Source of the DNA: Catellatospora sp. IY07-71
Lineage (GTDB): Bacteria; Actinomycetota; Actinomycetes; Mycobacteriales; Micromonosporaceae
Assembly: GCF_018326265.1 (NCBI RefSeq)
Contig: NZ_AP023360.1
Coordinates: 6,507,001 to 6,571,000 of the forward strand
DNA: 64,000 bases
Direction of reading: 5' to 3'
Of this stretch, positions 51,912-59,440 are shown one piece after another (the first letter of the stretch is position 1; the number at the start of each line of letters is the position of its first letter). The notes under the pieces are model-generated. The model had not been told where the DNA came from. It searched no databases and saw nothing but the letters and a program-made list of their open reading frames with translations. The translations under genes and the position numbers were made by a program.

Positions 51912-52084
51912 CCCTTCGCGAAGTCGGCGGCCAGCTCACGCTGCACGGCGTGGGTCACGGCCGAGCAGGGCCACGGCTGCCCGCACCCGTCGCACAGGCT
52001 CTCGCCCTCCGGCAGCGCCGCGTCGGCAGGAGACGGCTGCGGCGCGGTGCCGAGCCCGGCTGCATCGGCTTCGAACTGGTACAT
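51896..52084 (-). CDS. Small CxxCG protein of 62 residues
   Basis: A 62-residue protein beginning MYQFEADAAGLG with LCDGCGQPWPCSAVTHAVQR. The CxxCGxPWPC cluster matches that of the proteins at 27217 (CAACGLPWPC) and 33667 (CATCGATAPC). The start has a GAGGTGATC site at good distance. It lies upstream of the acyltransferase-aminotransferase gene on the other side of a short gap but reads away from the SDR pair only by 97 bases, so a link is not proven. Confidence 0.55.
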   Translation of the reverse strand: MYQFEADAAGLGTAPQPSPADAALPEGESLCDGCGQPWPCSAVTHAVQRELAADFAKGYSGL

Positions 52085-52180
52085 ACGATCACCTCGATCG
52101 ACGTGGTCCGGTCGCTGTCGCGATCGCCTGCCGCACCACTTCCCCGCCAGGTGCGAAACAAACGTTCAGCCTCGTAGGAG

Positions 52181-53764
52181 CTACGCCGTCGCCTCGGCCA
52201 GGGTGGCGACCAGGCCGCGCAGGGTGGGCCAGGTCCAGCGGCCCATGAGGCTGATCTGCAGCCAGTTGCGCTGCCGCAGGTAGCCGCTCTGGTACGCGAG
52301 CAGGTACCCGGCCGCCTCCATCCGGGCGCCCACCAGCGCGGCGTCGAGGTGCGGCGGCAGCGCCACGGTCACGACGCCCGGCGCGGCCTCCCCCTCAGGC
52401 GCGGTCACGCGCAGTCCCAGCCGGGCCAGCCGTGCGTGCAGCCACACCGACGCGCGGCCGAGCTGCGTGAACCGTTCCGGCCAGTCGGTGGCCGACAGCG
52501 CCGCGTCCAGCGCCGCGACCAGGTTCGACGACTGGGTGTACGCGACTCCGTCGGCGTCGGCGTAGCACCCGAGGTCCAGGTAGCGCGGGATACGGCCGGG
52601 CGCCGGGCGCGGCTGCTCGGCCAGGAACACCATGGACAGCCCGGGATACCCGCCCAGCGCCTTACCGCTGGTGCCGGTGGCCAGGTACGCCCCCGACAGG
52701 TCCACCGGGACCGTGCCGATCGAGCTGATCGCGTCGACGCACAGCCGGACGCGCGCGTCGGCACACAGCCGCGTCAGCCGGGGCAGGTCGAGCAGCTGGC
52801 CGGTCGAGGTCTCGCAGTGCACGGTCCACAGCCAGCCGCCCGGCGGCAGCGCCGCGATCGTGCGCTCGATGTCCGGCCACGGCAGCGGCGCGCCCCACGG
52901 CCCGGCCTGCACCGCGTGGTCGAGCCCGGCCCTGGCGGCATGATCGGCCAGGCGCGCGCCGAACTCCCCGTACGCCAGCACCGCGCCCGGCGTGCCGAGC
53001 AGGCGCAGCTGGGCGGCGACGGCGTCGTTGGCGACCGTGCCGGAGCCGAGCAGGAGCTGCGCGTGTCGGGCGCCGACCAGGTCCGCCAGGCGCCGGTGCA
53101 CCTCCCGCACCGACCGCAGGTGCCGCTCGGAGCGGTGATAGACCGGCGGCCGGGCGAACGCGGCAGTGACCTCGGGCGCGACCGTCACCGGGCCGGGCAG
53201 CAGGTTGGCCGCGGTGCGTGCCGTCGGGGCGGGTGCGGCCGGGGCGAGCCGCCGGCCGTCCTCGATGGTCAGGTACATCGGCTGGAACTGCGCGCCCGGC
53301 GCCCCGGTGAGCGGGCCGAACGGCACGCAGCCCATGCGGCGGTACATCGTGAGCGCCCGGGTCGTGCCCGACAGCACCGCGAGGTCGCAGCCCTGCGCGG
53401 CGAAGTGTGCGCCGATCAGGCTGAGCAGCCGGGGCAGGATCGCGCCGCGGCGGTAGCGCGGGTCGACGGCGAGCAGCCTGATCTCGACCGGAGTGCGCCC
53501 GTCCGGCAGGTAGTCGTCGAGGCCGGTCAGCTTGCCGTCGAGCGAGAACGGGCGGGCGCTGCGCCCGGCGACCATCGCCACCAGCTCGGCGCCGTCGAGG
53601 CATACGGCATAGGTGTTCTCGGCGTGGAAGCGGTCGACGAGGCGGCCCTGCGCGTTGGGCGCGTGCTGCGGGATCTCCCCGGCGAACGTGCGGTGGTTCA
53701 GCCCGTGGATCGCCTCCTCCTCGGCAGAGGTATCCGCGATCTTATATGTCAGAGTGCCCGGCAT
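52181..53764 (-). CDS. Fused acyltransferase (FeeM/GNAT-like) and class V PLP aminotransferase
   Basis: A 527-residue two-domain protein. Residues 1-175 form a GNAT-fold acyltransferase of the FeeM/N-acyl amino acid synthase type: RLVDRFHAENTYAVCLDG, EIRLLAVDPRYRRG, and CDLAVLSGTTRALTMYRRMG. Residues 185-527 form a fold-type I aminotransferase: GSGTVANDAVAAQL, HCETSTGQLLD, VRLCVDAISSIG with the Asp, and TSGKALGGYPG with the PLP lysine (Lys368). Each domain has its active residues. Acyltransferase plus transaminase in one chain suggests synthesis of an acylated amino compound. ATG 53764 has a poor site; the SDR gene lies 77 bases upstream in the same direction. Confidence 0.82.
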   Translation of the reverse strand: MPGTLTYKIADTSAEEEAIHGLNHRTFAGEIPQHAPNAQGRLVDRFHAENTYAVCLDGAELVAMVAGRSARPFSLDGKLTGLDDYLPDGRTPVEIRLLAVDPRYRRGAILPRLLSLIGAHFAAQGCDLAVLSGTTRALTMYRRMGCVPFGPLTGAPGAQFQPMYLTIEDGRRLAPAAPAPTARTAANLLPGPVTVAPEVTAAFARPPVYHRSERHLRSVREVHRRLADLVGARHAQLLLGSGTVANDAVAAQLRLLGTPGAVLAYGEFGARLADHAARAGLDHAVQAGPWGAPLPWPDIERTIAALPPGGWLWTVHCETSTGQLLDLPRLTRLCADARVRLCVDAISSIGTVPVDLSGAYLATGTSGKALGGYPGLSMVFLAEQPRPAPGRIPRYLDLGCYADADGVAYTQSSNLVAALDAALSATDWPERFTQLGRASVWLHARLARLGLRVTAPEGEAAPGVVTVALPPHLDAALVGARMEAAGYLLAYQSGYLRQRNWLQISLMGRWTWPTLRGLVATLAEATA

Positions 53765-53841
53765 CCGGGCAGGATACCGCCGCGTCGAGGCGCTCGCCGC
53801 CGAATACGAAGGAGTGTCGCGAATGGACCGATCCGCGCCGC

Positions 53842-54600
53842 CTATCCGGCCGGGACGAGCTGCTGGCCGCCGTCGATGTCGTACGTCGCGCCGGTGAGCG
53901 CGGTGTTGGCCATGAGGTGCACCGCCAGCGCGGCGACGTCCGCGGGCTCGACCACCCGCCGGATGGGCAGCGAGGCCCGCAGCCGCTCGCGGCGTTCGTC
54001 GAGCAGGTCGCCGAGCAGCTCCGCCGACAGCGGCGTGTCGACGAAGCCCGCCGCGATGAGGTTCACCCGGATCGGCGCGAGTTCGAGCGCCAGGTTGGCC
54101 GTCATCGCGGGCAGCGCGGCCGTGCCCATCGCGGCCACCACCAGGCCCGGTGCCGGGCGGCGCGCACCGGTGCCGCCCATGAACAGCAGCGAGCCGCCGG
54201 CCCGTACGGCGCGCGGGGCGCGGCGGGCCACGTTGATCGGCAGCCACATGTGCTCGTCGAACGAGCGGCGAGCCTGCTCGACGTCCATCCCGGCCAGCGT
54301 CCCGTAGTACGGCCGCCCCGCGGTGATCATGATGTGGTCGACCGGTCCGGTCAGTCCCGTGAAGAATCCGTCGAGCGCCGACGGGTCGGTCGCGTCGAAG
54401 GCGGCGCTGCTCAGCGCGCCGAGTTCGGCGGCGGCGCGCGCCAGGCGGCCGGGGTCGCGGCCGGTCAGGATGACCTCGGCGCCCTCGGCGCGGGCCAGGC
54501 GGGCCGTTTCGAGCCCGATCCCGGCGCTGCCGCCGAGCACGACGACGATCTGCCCGGACAGGGCCGGCTCACGCCGGGCGGCCGGTGGGATGACGGCCAT
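53842..54600 (-). CDS. Atypical SDR lacking the YxxxK motif
   Basis: A 252-residue SDR-fold protein. The NAD(P) loop LGGSAGIG is slightly unusual, the NNAG element is reduced to MITAG, and where the catalytic Tyr-x-x-x-Lys should stand the sequence reads LVVAAMGTAALPAMTANLAL, without Tyr or Lys. The C-terminal IDGGQQLVPAG is kept. It is therefore a pseudo-enzyme or a non-canonical reductase. This variation is a property of a known actinobacterial subgroup, as I recall. ATG 54600 has GGGAGGA. It is probably cotranscribed with the acyltransferase-aminotransferase. Confidence 0.85.
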   Translation of the reverse strand: MAVIPPAARREPALSGQIVVVLGGSAGIGLETARLARAEGAEVILTGRDPGRLARAAAELGALSSAAFDATDPSALDGFFTGLTGPVDHIMITAGRPYYGTLAGMDVEQARRSFDEHMWLPINVARRAPRAVRAGGSLLFMGGTGARRPAPGLVVAAMGTAALPAMTANLALELAPIRVNLIAAGFVDTPLSAELLGDLLDERRERLRASLPIRRVVEPADVAALAVHLMANTALTGATYDIDGGQQLVPAG

Positions 54601-54704
54601 GGTTCCTCCCGTCGCCGGTGCCGGACGCGGTCGCCAGCAGGCACCGAGGGACGTGTTGAGCTGCTCTCCGAGCGACTCTAACCGGACCGGAGGCGCAAGG
54701 CGGG

Positions 54705-54769
54705 TTGATCGCGAGTTCGTGTCGAAAAGTAAGGCCATGCCGCAGGTTTCGACACGAACTCGCGATCAA
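54705..54769. repeat. Perfect 23-bp inverted repeat
   Basis: Arms at 54705-54727 and 54747-54769 are exact complements (the left starts TTGATCGCGAGTTCG and ends TGTCGAAA) around a 19-base loop. The form suggests a dispersed palindromic repeat of actinomycete intergenic DNA rather than a terminator. Confidence 0.8.
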
Positions 54770-54802
54770 AGTCACCGGGGCCCGGCCGCGGTGGGGCCAG
54801 GG

Positions 54803-54853
54803 GTTAAGAAGGTGCCCTTCCTCTACGAAAAGCGTTAAGAAGGTGCCCTTCCT
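54803..54853. repeat. Two direct copies of a 20-base element
   Basis: GTTAAGAAGGTGCCCTTCCT occurs at 54803-54822 and 54834-54853, 31 bases apart; each contains an AAGG/CCTT palindrome. I recall such GTTAAGAAGG...CCTTCCT elements as common in intergenic DNA of Micromonosporaceae, which supports the family call. Confidence 0.75.
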
Positions 54854-54920
54854 TTCGGATTGTGCCTTGAAACATTCGCATGTGACGATGTAGCTCCCCC
54901 ACCGAAGGGAGTCCCCCACC

Positions 54921-56762
54921 ATGCGACGTGTCCTGCGAACAGCCGGCGTCGTGGCAGGCCTGCTCGCCCTGACCCTGTCCGCCACCGCCTCCTGGGCTCA
55001 CGACCCGAACTCACCGGAGGGCCGCGAGGAGTTCCGGCGGATCATGGAGAACTACGAGCCCGCCTGGCGGGCCGCCGACCAGGTGAGCACGCTGGCCGCC
55101 ACGGCCTGCTCCGGCGGCATGGCGGGGACCTACCCGTGCCGCAACGTCGACCTGCTCAGCGTGCTCCCGCTGGGCAGCATCGGCGGCGGCAACGGCAACA
55201 GCATGTGGGGCTGGACCGACTCGTCCACCGGCAAGGAGTACATCATCTTCGGCCGGTCCACCGGCGCCTCCTTCGTCGACGTCAGCGTGCCCACCGCCCC
55301 GGTCTACCTGGGCAACCTGCCGTCGTACAACGGCACCTCCAGCTCGTGGCGCGACATCAAGGTGTACGCCAACCACGCGTTCATCGGCGCGGACAGCATC
55401 AGCAGCCACGGTATGCAGGTGTTCGACCTTACCCGGCTGCGCACGGTGACCACGCCGCAGACGTTCACCGCCGACGCCCGCTACACCGGGTTCGGCAACT
55501 CGCACACCCTGGCGGTCAACGAGCAGACCGGCTTCATCTACGCCGTCGGCACGAACACGTGCAGCGGCGGCGTGCACATGGTCAACGTGCAGAACCCGAA
55601 GTCGCCGGTCAACGCGGGCTGCGTCAGCAACGACGGGTACGTCCACGAGAACCAGTGCGTGGTCTACCACGGTCCGGACGCCGCCTACAGCGGCCGCGAG
55701 ATCTGCTTCAACTACAACACCGACACGCTGACCATCGTCGACGTCACGAACAAGGCCGCGCCGGTGCAGCTGTCGCGCACCACCTACAACGGTGTCGGGT
55801 ACACCCACCAGGGCTGGCTCACCGAGGACCACAGCCGGCTGCTGATGGACGACGAGCTGGACTCGGACCTGCCCGGCACCAAGACGTTCATCTGGAACGT
55901 GTCCGACCTCAACGCCCCGGTCAACACCGGCGTGTACACCTCGCCGACGATCCAGGCCACCGACCACAACCTGTACATCATCGGCAACAAGGCCTACCAG
56001 GCCAGCTACCGGGCCGGGCTGCGCATCTTCGACATCACCGGGATCGCGCAGAACAACCTGCAGGAGATCGCCTACTTCGACATCTACCCGGCGGCGAACA
56101 ACACCGGCTTCAACGGCGCGTGGAACGTGTACCCGTTCTTCGCCAGCGGCACGATCGCCATCAGCGGCATCGAGCAGGGCCTGGTGCTGGTCAAGCACAA
56201 CCCGGTGGTGGAGCCGCCGACCACCACGGTGTGGAGCGACACGTTCGAGACCGCGACGGGCTGGGCGGTCAACCCGAACGGCACCGACACCGCGACCTCC
56301 GGCGCGTGGGAGCGCGGTGACCCGGAGGCCACCACGTCCAGCGGCACCAAGCAGGTCGGCACCACCGTCAGTGGCACCAACGACCTGGTCACCGGCCGCC
56401 TCGCCGGGTCCAGCGCGGGGACGTACGACCTCGACGGCGGCGTCAGCAGCATCCGCTCCCCTGCGGTGACCCTGCCCGGCAGCGGCGTGCTCAAGGTGTC
56501 CCTGTCGTGGTACCTGGCGCACGGCAACAACGCCTCCACGGCCGACTACTTCCGGGTCAGCATCGTGCACAACGGCGGCACCACGCAGCTGTTCCAGCAG
56601 ACCGCCGGGGCGACCGACCGGGACGGGGCCTGGGCGACCGGGACCTGGGACATCTCCGCGTACGCGGGGCAGTCGGTGCGCATCCTGATCACGGCGGCCG
56701 ACGCCTCCGGAGCGAGCCTGGTCGAGGCCGGCGTGGACGATGTCAAGATTACGCAGCAGTAG
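54921..56762 (+). CDS. Secreted choice-of-anchor-B family protein
   Basis: A 613-residue exported protein. Signal peptide about 1-26 (ASWAHD). Long LVIVD-type propeller region (about 70-430) with GASFVDVSVPTAPVYLGNLP, HENQCVVYHGPD and GLRIFDITGIAQ repeats, typical of the choice-of-anchor-B family, followed by a C-terminal jelly-roll-like domain (about 440-613, SDTFETATGWAVNPNG). Such proteins are exported and surface bound; no enzyme activity is known to me. The start follows AAGGGAG. Its last 23 bases overlap the next gene. Confidence 0.85.
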   Translation: MRRVLRTAGVVAGLLALTLSATASWAHDPNSPEGREEFRRIMENYEPAWRAADQVSTLAATACSGGMAGTYPCRNVDLLSVLPLGSIGGGNGNSMWGWTDSSTGKEYIIFGRSTGASFVDVSVPTAPVYLGNLPSYNGTSSSWRDIKVYANHAFIGADSISSHGMQVFDLTRLRTVTTPQTFTADARYTGFGNSHTLAVNEQTGFIYAVGTNTCSGGVHMVNVQNPKSPVNAGCVSNDGYVHENQCVVYHGPDAAYSGREICFNYNTDTLTIVDVTNKAAPVQLSRTTYNGVGYTHQGWLTEDHSRLLMDDELDSDLPGTKTFIWNVSDLNAPVNTGVYTSPTIQATDHNLYIIGNKAYQASYRAGLRIFDITGIAQNNLQEIAYFDIYPAANNTGFNGAWNVYPFFASGTIAISGIEQGLVLVKHNPVVEPPTTTVWSDTFETATGWAVNPNGTDTATSGAWERGDPEATTSSGTKQVGTTVSGTNDLVTGRLAGSSAGTYDLDGGVSSIRSPAVTLPGSGVLKVSLSWYLAHGNNASTADYFRVSIVHNGGTTQLFQQTAGATDRDGAWATGTWDISAYAGQSVRILITAADASGASLVEAGVDDVKITQQ

Positions 56763-57570
56763 TCCCTACCTGGTGCTGGGCGTGGCGTTCCTGGCCACGG
56801 TCGCGTACGTGCTGACCGTCCTGCCCGGACGGTCGGCGCCCGCGCCGACGGCGGCGGCCCCCGTGCCGTCGCCGTCGCCCAGCCTGCACGGGGACGGCCT
56901 GTCCGACAGCCACGACGGCTACCTGATCCAGGCCGTCACGCTGCCGGCCAGGCGGGGGAAGGCGGTGCCCGTCGCGTTCCGCATCCACGGGCCGGACGGC
57001 ACGCCGCAGACCGAGTACGAGACCCTGCAGACCAAGCTGCTGCATCTGTACCTGGTCCGCGACGACATGAGCGGCTACCAGCACCTGCACCCCGAGCTGA
57101 CCGGCGACACGTGGACCGCGAAGGTCGACATCACCGACGGCGGCGCCTACCGGTTCTACGCCGAGTTCGTGCCGAAGGGGCGCGACGTCGCGGGGCACCC
57201 GACGACGCTGGGGCTGCCGTTCGTCATCCCCGGCGACACGAAGGTCGCGCCGCTGCCCGGCCCGGCGCCGTCGGCGGTCGCCGGACGGTACGTGGTCAAC
57301 CGACTCGACGGCACGACGCACCTGCGGGTGGGCCGGTCCGGGCTGCTGAGCTTCGAGGTCCCCGGGGCTCGGCTGGAGCCGTATCTCGGCGCGCTGGCGC
57401 ACATGTCGGCGTTCGAGGTGCGTACCCAGGCGCTCACCCACCTGCACCCGGCCGCCGACGAGCTGACCTTCCACGTGCAGTTCGCCAACCGGGGCGAGTA
57501 CCGGCTGTTCATGGACTTCCAGGTGGCCGGCAAGCCCCAGCGCGCCGCCTTCACGGTGTTCGTGACCTGA
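56740..57570 (+). CDS. Membrane-anchored extracytoplasmic protein, unknown
   Basis: A 276-residue protein with an N-terminal anchor (YLVLGVAFLATVAYVLTVL) and a Pro/Ser-rich linker before two beta domains: VPVAFRIHGPDGTPQTEYE, LHLYLVRDDMSGYQHLHPEL, and again MSAFEVRTQALTHLHPA. The repeated YQHLHP / LTHLHP motifs, each in a similar domain, suggest metal ligation. The family is common in actinomycetes without known function. Its start lies inside the preceding gene (23-base overlap, ATG 56740), so the two are translationally linked. Confidence 0.75.
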   Translation: MSRLRSSSPYLVLGVAFLATVAYVLTVLPGRSAPAPTAAAPVPSPSPSLHGDGLSDSHDGYLIQAVTLPARRGKAVPVAFRIHGPDGTPQTEYETLQTKLLHLYLVRDDMSGYQHLHPELTGDTWTAKVDITDGGAYRFYAEFVPKGRDVAGHPTTLGLPFVIPGDTKVAPLPGPAPSAVAGRYVVNRLDGTTHLRVGRSGLLSFEVPGARLEPYLGALAHMSAFEVRTQALTHLHPAADELTFHVQFANRGEYRLFMDFQVAGKPQRAAFTVFVT

Positions 57571-57575
57571 CCGCG

Positions 57576-57619
57576 CGGGCGGGGCGAGCGGGCGGAGCTC
57601 CGTCCGGTTGCCCCGCCCG
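57576..57619 (+). terminator. Terminator with U-run
   Basis: CGGGCGGGGC (57576-57585) pairs with 57610-57619, with further pairing inside, followed by TTTT. A rare intrinsic-type terminator here. Confidence 0.7.
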
Positions 57620-57629
57620 TTTTCGTCGT

Positions 57630-57645
57630 GATAGGACGGTCTATC
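57630..57645 (+). promoter_or_regulatory. TetR-type operator candidate
   Basis: GATAG, GACGGT, CTATC is a 16-base inverted repeat 48 bases before the HXXEE gene. The ATAG/CTAT arms and size fit TetR-family sites. No TetR gene lies nearby. Confidence 0.45.
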
Positions 57646-57692
57646 GTCCGCCGTCGCCGCGTGACGGCGCGCGCCCGCCGAAGGAGCACGAC

Positions 57693-58310
57693 ATGACCGC
57701 CACCCAGACCGCGACCGGCGAGCCGGCCACGGAGCGCCCGCGCGTGGAGCCGTACTCGGCGATCGTCGTCGCGCTGCTGGTCGCCGGGTTCGACGTGTGG
57801 ATGCTGGCCACCATCCCGGTGCAGCCGGCCGCGATCCTGGTCGCCGCCTCGACGGTGTCCTACGTCGCCTGGCTGGCCACGACATACCGGCACCCGGTGC
57901 GCTCGCGCCGCATCGTCGCGCTGTACCTGTGCTGCGTGGCGTTCCAGCTGGTGCACATGGCCGAGGAGTACACCGGCGGCTTCCCGCACGAGGTGGTCGA
58001 GCTGTTCTCCTCGCCGCGCGGCTGGAGCGAGCGGGACTTCCTGCTCACGTTCGTGTTCGGGTTCGGTGCGCTGTGGTGCCTGGCCGGGGCGGGCGCGCTG
58101 TTCCAGGTGCGGGTGGCCAACTACATGCTGTGGTTCTACGCGCTGGGCGCGGGCCTGATCAACGCGATCTCGCACTTCGTATTCCCGATCCTCAGCGGGT
58201 GGGAGTACTTCCCCGGCCTCTACACCGCCACCGGCCACCTGATCCTGAGCGTTGCGCTGATCGTGCTGCTGGTGCGGGAGTACCGCCAGGTCCGCGCCGC
58301 CGCCGCGTAG
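57693..58310 (+). CDS. HXXEE domain membrane protein
   Basis: A 205-residue protein with about six membrane helices. The family motif HxxEE is present as HMAEEYTGGFPHE, followed by the second conserved element AISHFVFPILSGWEYFPG. Function unknown; the His and Glu residues within membrane segments suggest a metal site. AAGGAG site before ATG 57693. It is preceded by an operator-like palindrome, so it is probably induced by a small molecule through a TetR regulator encoded elsewhere. Confidence 0.85.
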   Translation: MTATQTATGEPATERPRVEPYSAIVVALLVAGFDVWMLATIPVQPAAILVAASTVSYVAWLATTYRHPVRSRRIVALYLCCVAFQLVHMAEEYTGGFPHEVVELFSSPRGWSERDFLLTFVFGFGALWCLAGAGALFQVRVANYMLWFYALGAGLINAISHFVFPILSGWEYFPGLYTATGHLILSVALIVLLVREYRQVRAAAA

Positions 58311-58348
58311 TCCCGAGGTGCGGGCCCGCGACGGCGGCGACGGGTGGC

Positions 58349-58987
58349 TCAGAGGCCGAGGAACGCGGCGATGCCGCGGGCGTGGCCGCGGGCGGTCGCC
58401 GTGATGAAGTCGGCGCGCTTGAGCAGGTTCGCGTTGGCGAGCGTGTCGATGAACAGGTTCTCGGTGAGCACGGCGGGCATGTTCGACTCGCGCAGCACGT
58501 GCAGGTTGGACTCCTTCTTGCCGCGGTCGGTGACCGAGGCGATCGTGCGCATCTGGCTGAGCACGTTGCTGTGCACGGTGCTCTGCAGGCGCTGGGTGGT
58601 GGCGCCGACGCCCGGGTAGCGGTAGCTCTCGAAGCCGTTGCCGCCGCCCGCGTTGATGTGGATGCTGACGAAGATCGCCGCGCCCCACGCGTTGGCGTCG
58701 TCGGTGCGGTAGGCGAGGCTGCGGGTCACGTCGGTGGTCCGCGACATCCGCACGTCTACGGCCCAGTTGGCCTTCAGGATGTCGCGCGTCTGCAGCGCGA
58801 TGTTGAGGGTGAGGGTCTTCTCCTGCAGGCCGTTGGCGACTGCGCCGGGGTCGGTGCCGCCGTGTCCGGGGTCCAGGTAGACCTTCGGCGCGGCCGCGAA
58901 GGCAGGTCCGGCGGCGAACGGGGCCGCGGCCACACCCGCGGCCGCGGCCAGCAGCGTGCGCCGGCGCAGGCCGGAGTTTCCGATCAT
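58349..58987 (-). CDS. Tat-exported N-acetylmuramoyl-L-alanine amidase (Amidase_3)
   Basis: A 212-residue cell-wall hydrolase. The N-terminus NSGLRRRTLLAAAAGVAAAP is a Tat signal. The zinc ligands of the Amidase_3 fold are His42 (DPGHGG), Glu56 (LQEK) and His110 (SIHINAG), and Glu176 (LTENLF) is the catalytic residue. It should cut the amide bond between muramic acid and the stem peptide. There is no cell-wall binding domain. AGAGGT site before ATG 58987; the promoter lies in the gap to the NRPS gene. Confidence 0.93.
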   Translation of the reverse strand: MIGNSGLRRRTLLAAAAGVAAAPFAAGPAFAAAPKVYLDPGHGGTDPGAVANGLQEKTLTLNIALQTRDILKANWAVDVRMSRTTDVTRSLAYRTDDANAWGAAIFVSIHINAGGGNGFESYRYPGVGATTQRLQSTVHSNVLSQMRTIASVTDRGKKESNLHVLRESNMPAVLTENLFIDTLANANLLKRADFITATARGHARGIAAFLGL

Positions 58988-59440
58988 GTGTACACCTCTG
59001 GGGGGCGAGGAGGACGGGGACCGGAGGAATCTAGTGCATGTACATACCTCTATGAAGATGGTTTACGGAAGTTTTTAGATTGGAGACGTTTTCCTTCACC
59101 TCAGCAGAAGGCTGAACAGCACTGAACGCCATGCCGCCACTGGCGCCCGGCCGAGCGAGTAGTGCATCTGTAGCCGGGCTATAGCCGCCTGTGGTCCGAT
59201 CAGGACCGCCCTCGCGACGTGACACGGAGGGTCGGACGTGTTGTGGCACTTCACACACATTGTTTAGTACGTTTGTACGAAGTGCTCAAGGTCAGCGTCC
59301 GGTCACGGCGGACCGACCGGAAACGACGATTCCGGTAACGAGCGGTGCGGGGGTACGCTCCCCATCACCAGATGCCCATGCATGGATGTGGCCGCCTCAC
59401 CGGGCGGCGGCTTCCGTGTGCCGTGAACAGGGGAGACTGC
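58988..59440. promoter_or_regulatory. Divergent gap between amidase and NRPS genes
   Basis: 453 bases with no gene visible. The part nearest the amidase (59030-59110) is AT-rich and probably carries its promoter. Further on are GTAC repeats (GTACGTTTGTAC at 59268-59279) and a CCATGCATGG palindrome (59376-59385) before the NRPS start. I looked for a cyclic-di-AMP riboswitch, frequent before such cell-wall hydrolases, and could not make out its motifs. Confidence 0.4.

Larger units (their letters stand above)
54601..54920. other. Gap with two dispersed intergenic repeats
   Basis: No gene is visible. The gap is largely filled by the inverted repeat at 54705-54769 and the direct repeats at 54803-54853, and must hold the SDR promoter and the promoter of the choice-of-anchor-B gene. 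Confidence 0.6.

Noticed and set aside
58988-59260. A cyclic-di-AMP (ydaO) riboswitch before the amidase gene
   Set aside because: The characteristic conserved blocks and pseudosymmetric stems could not be found.
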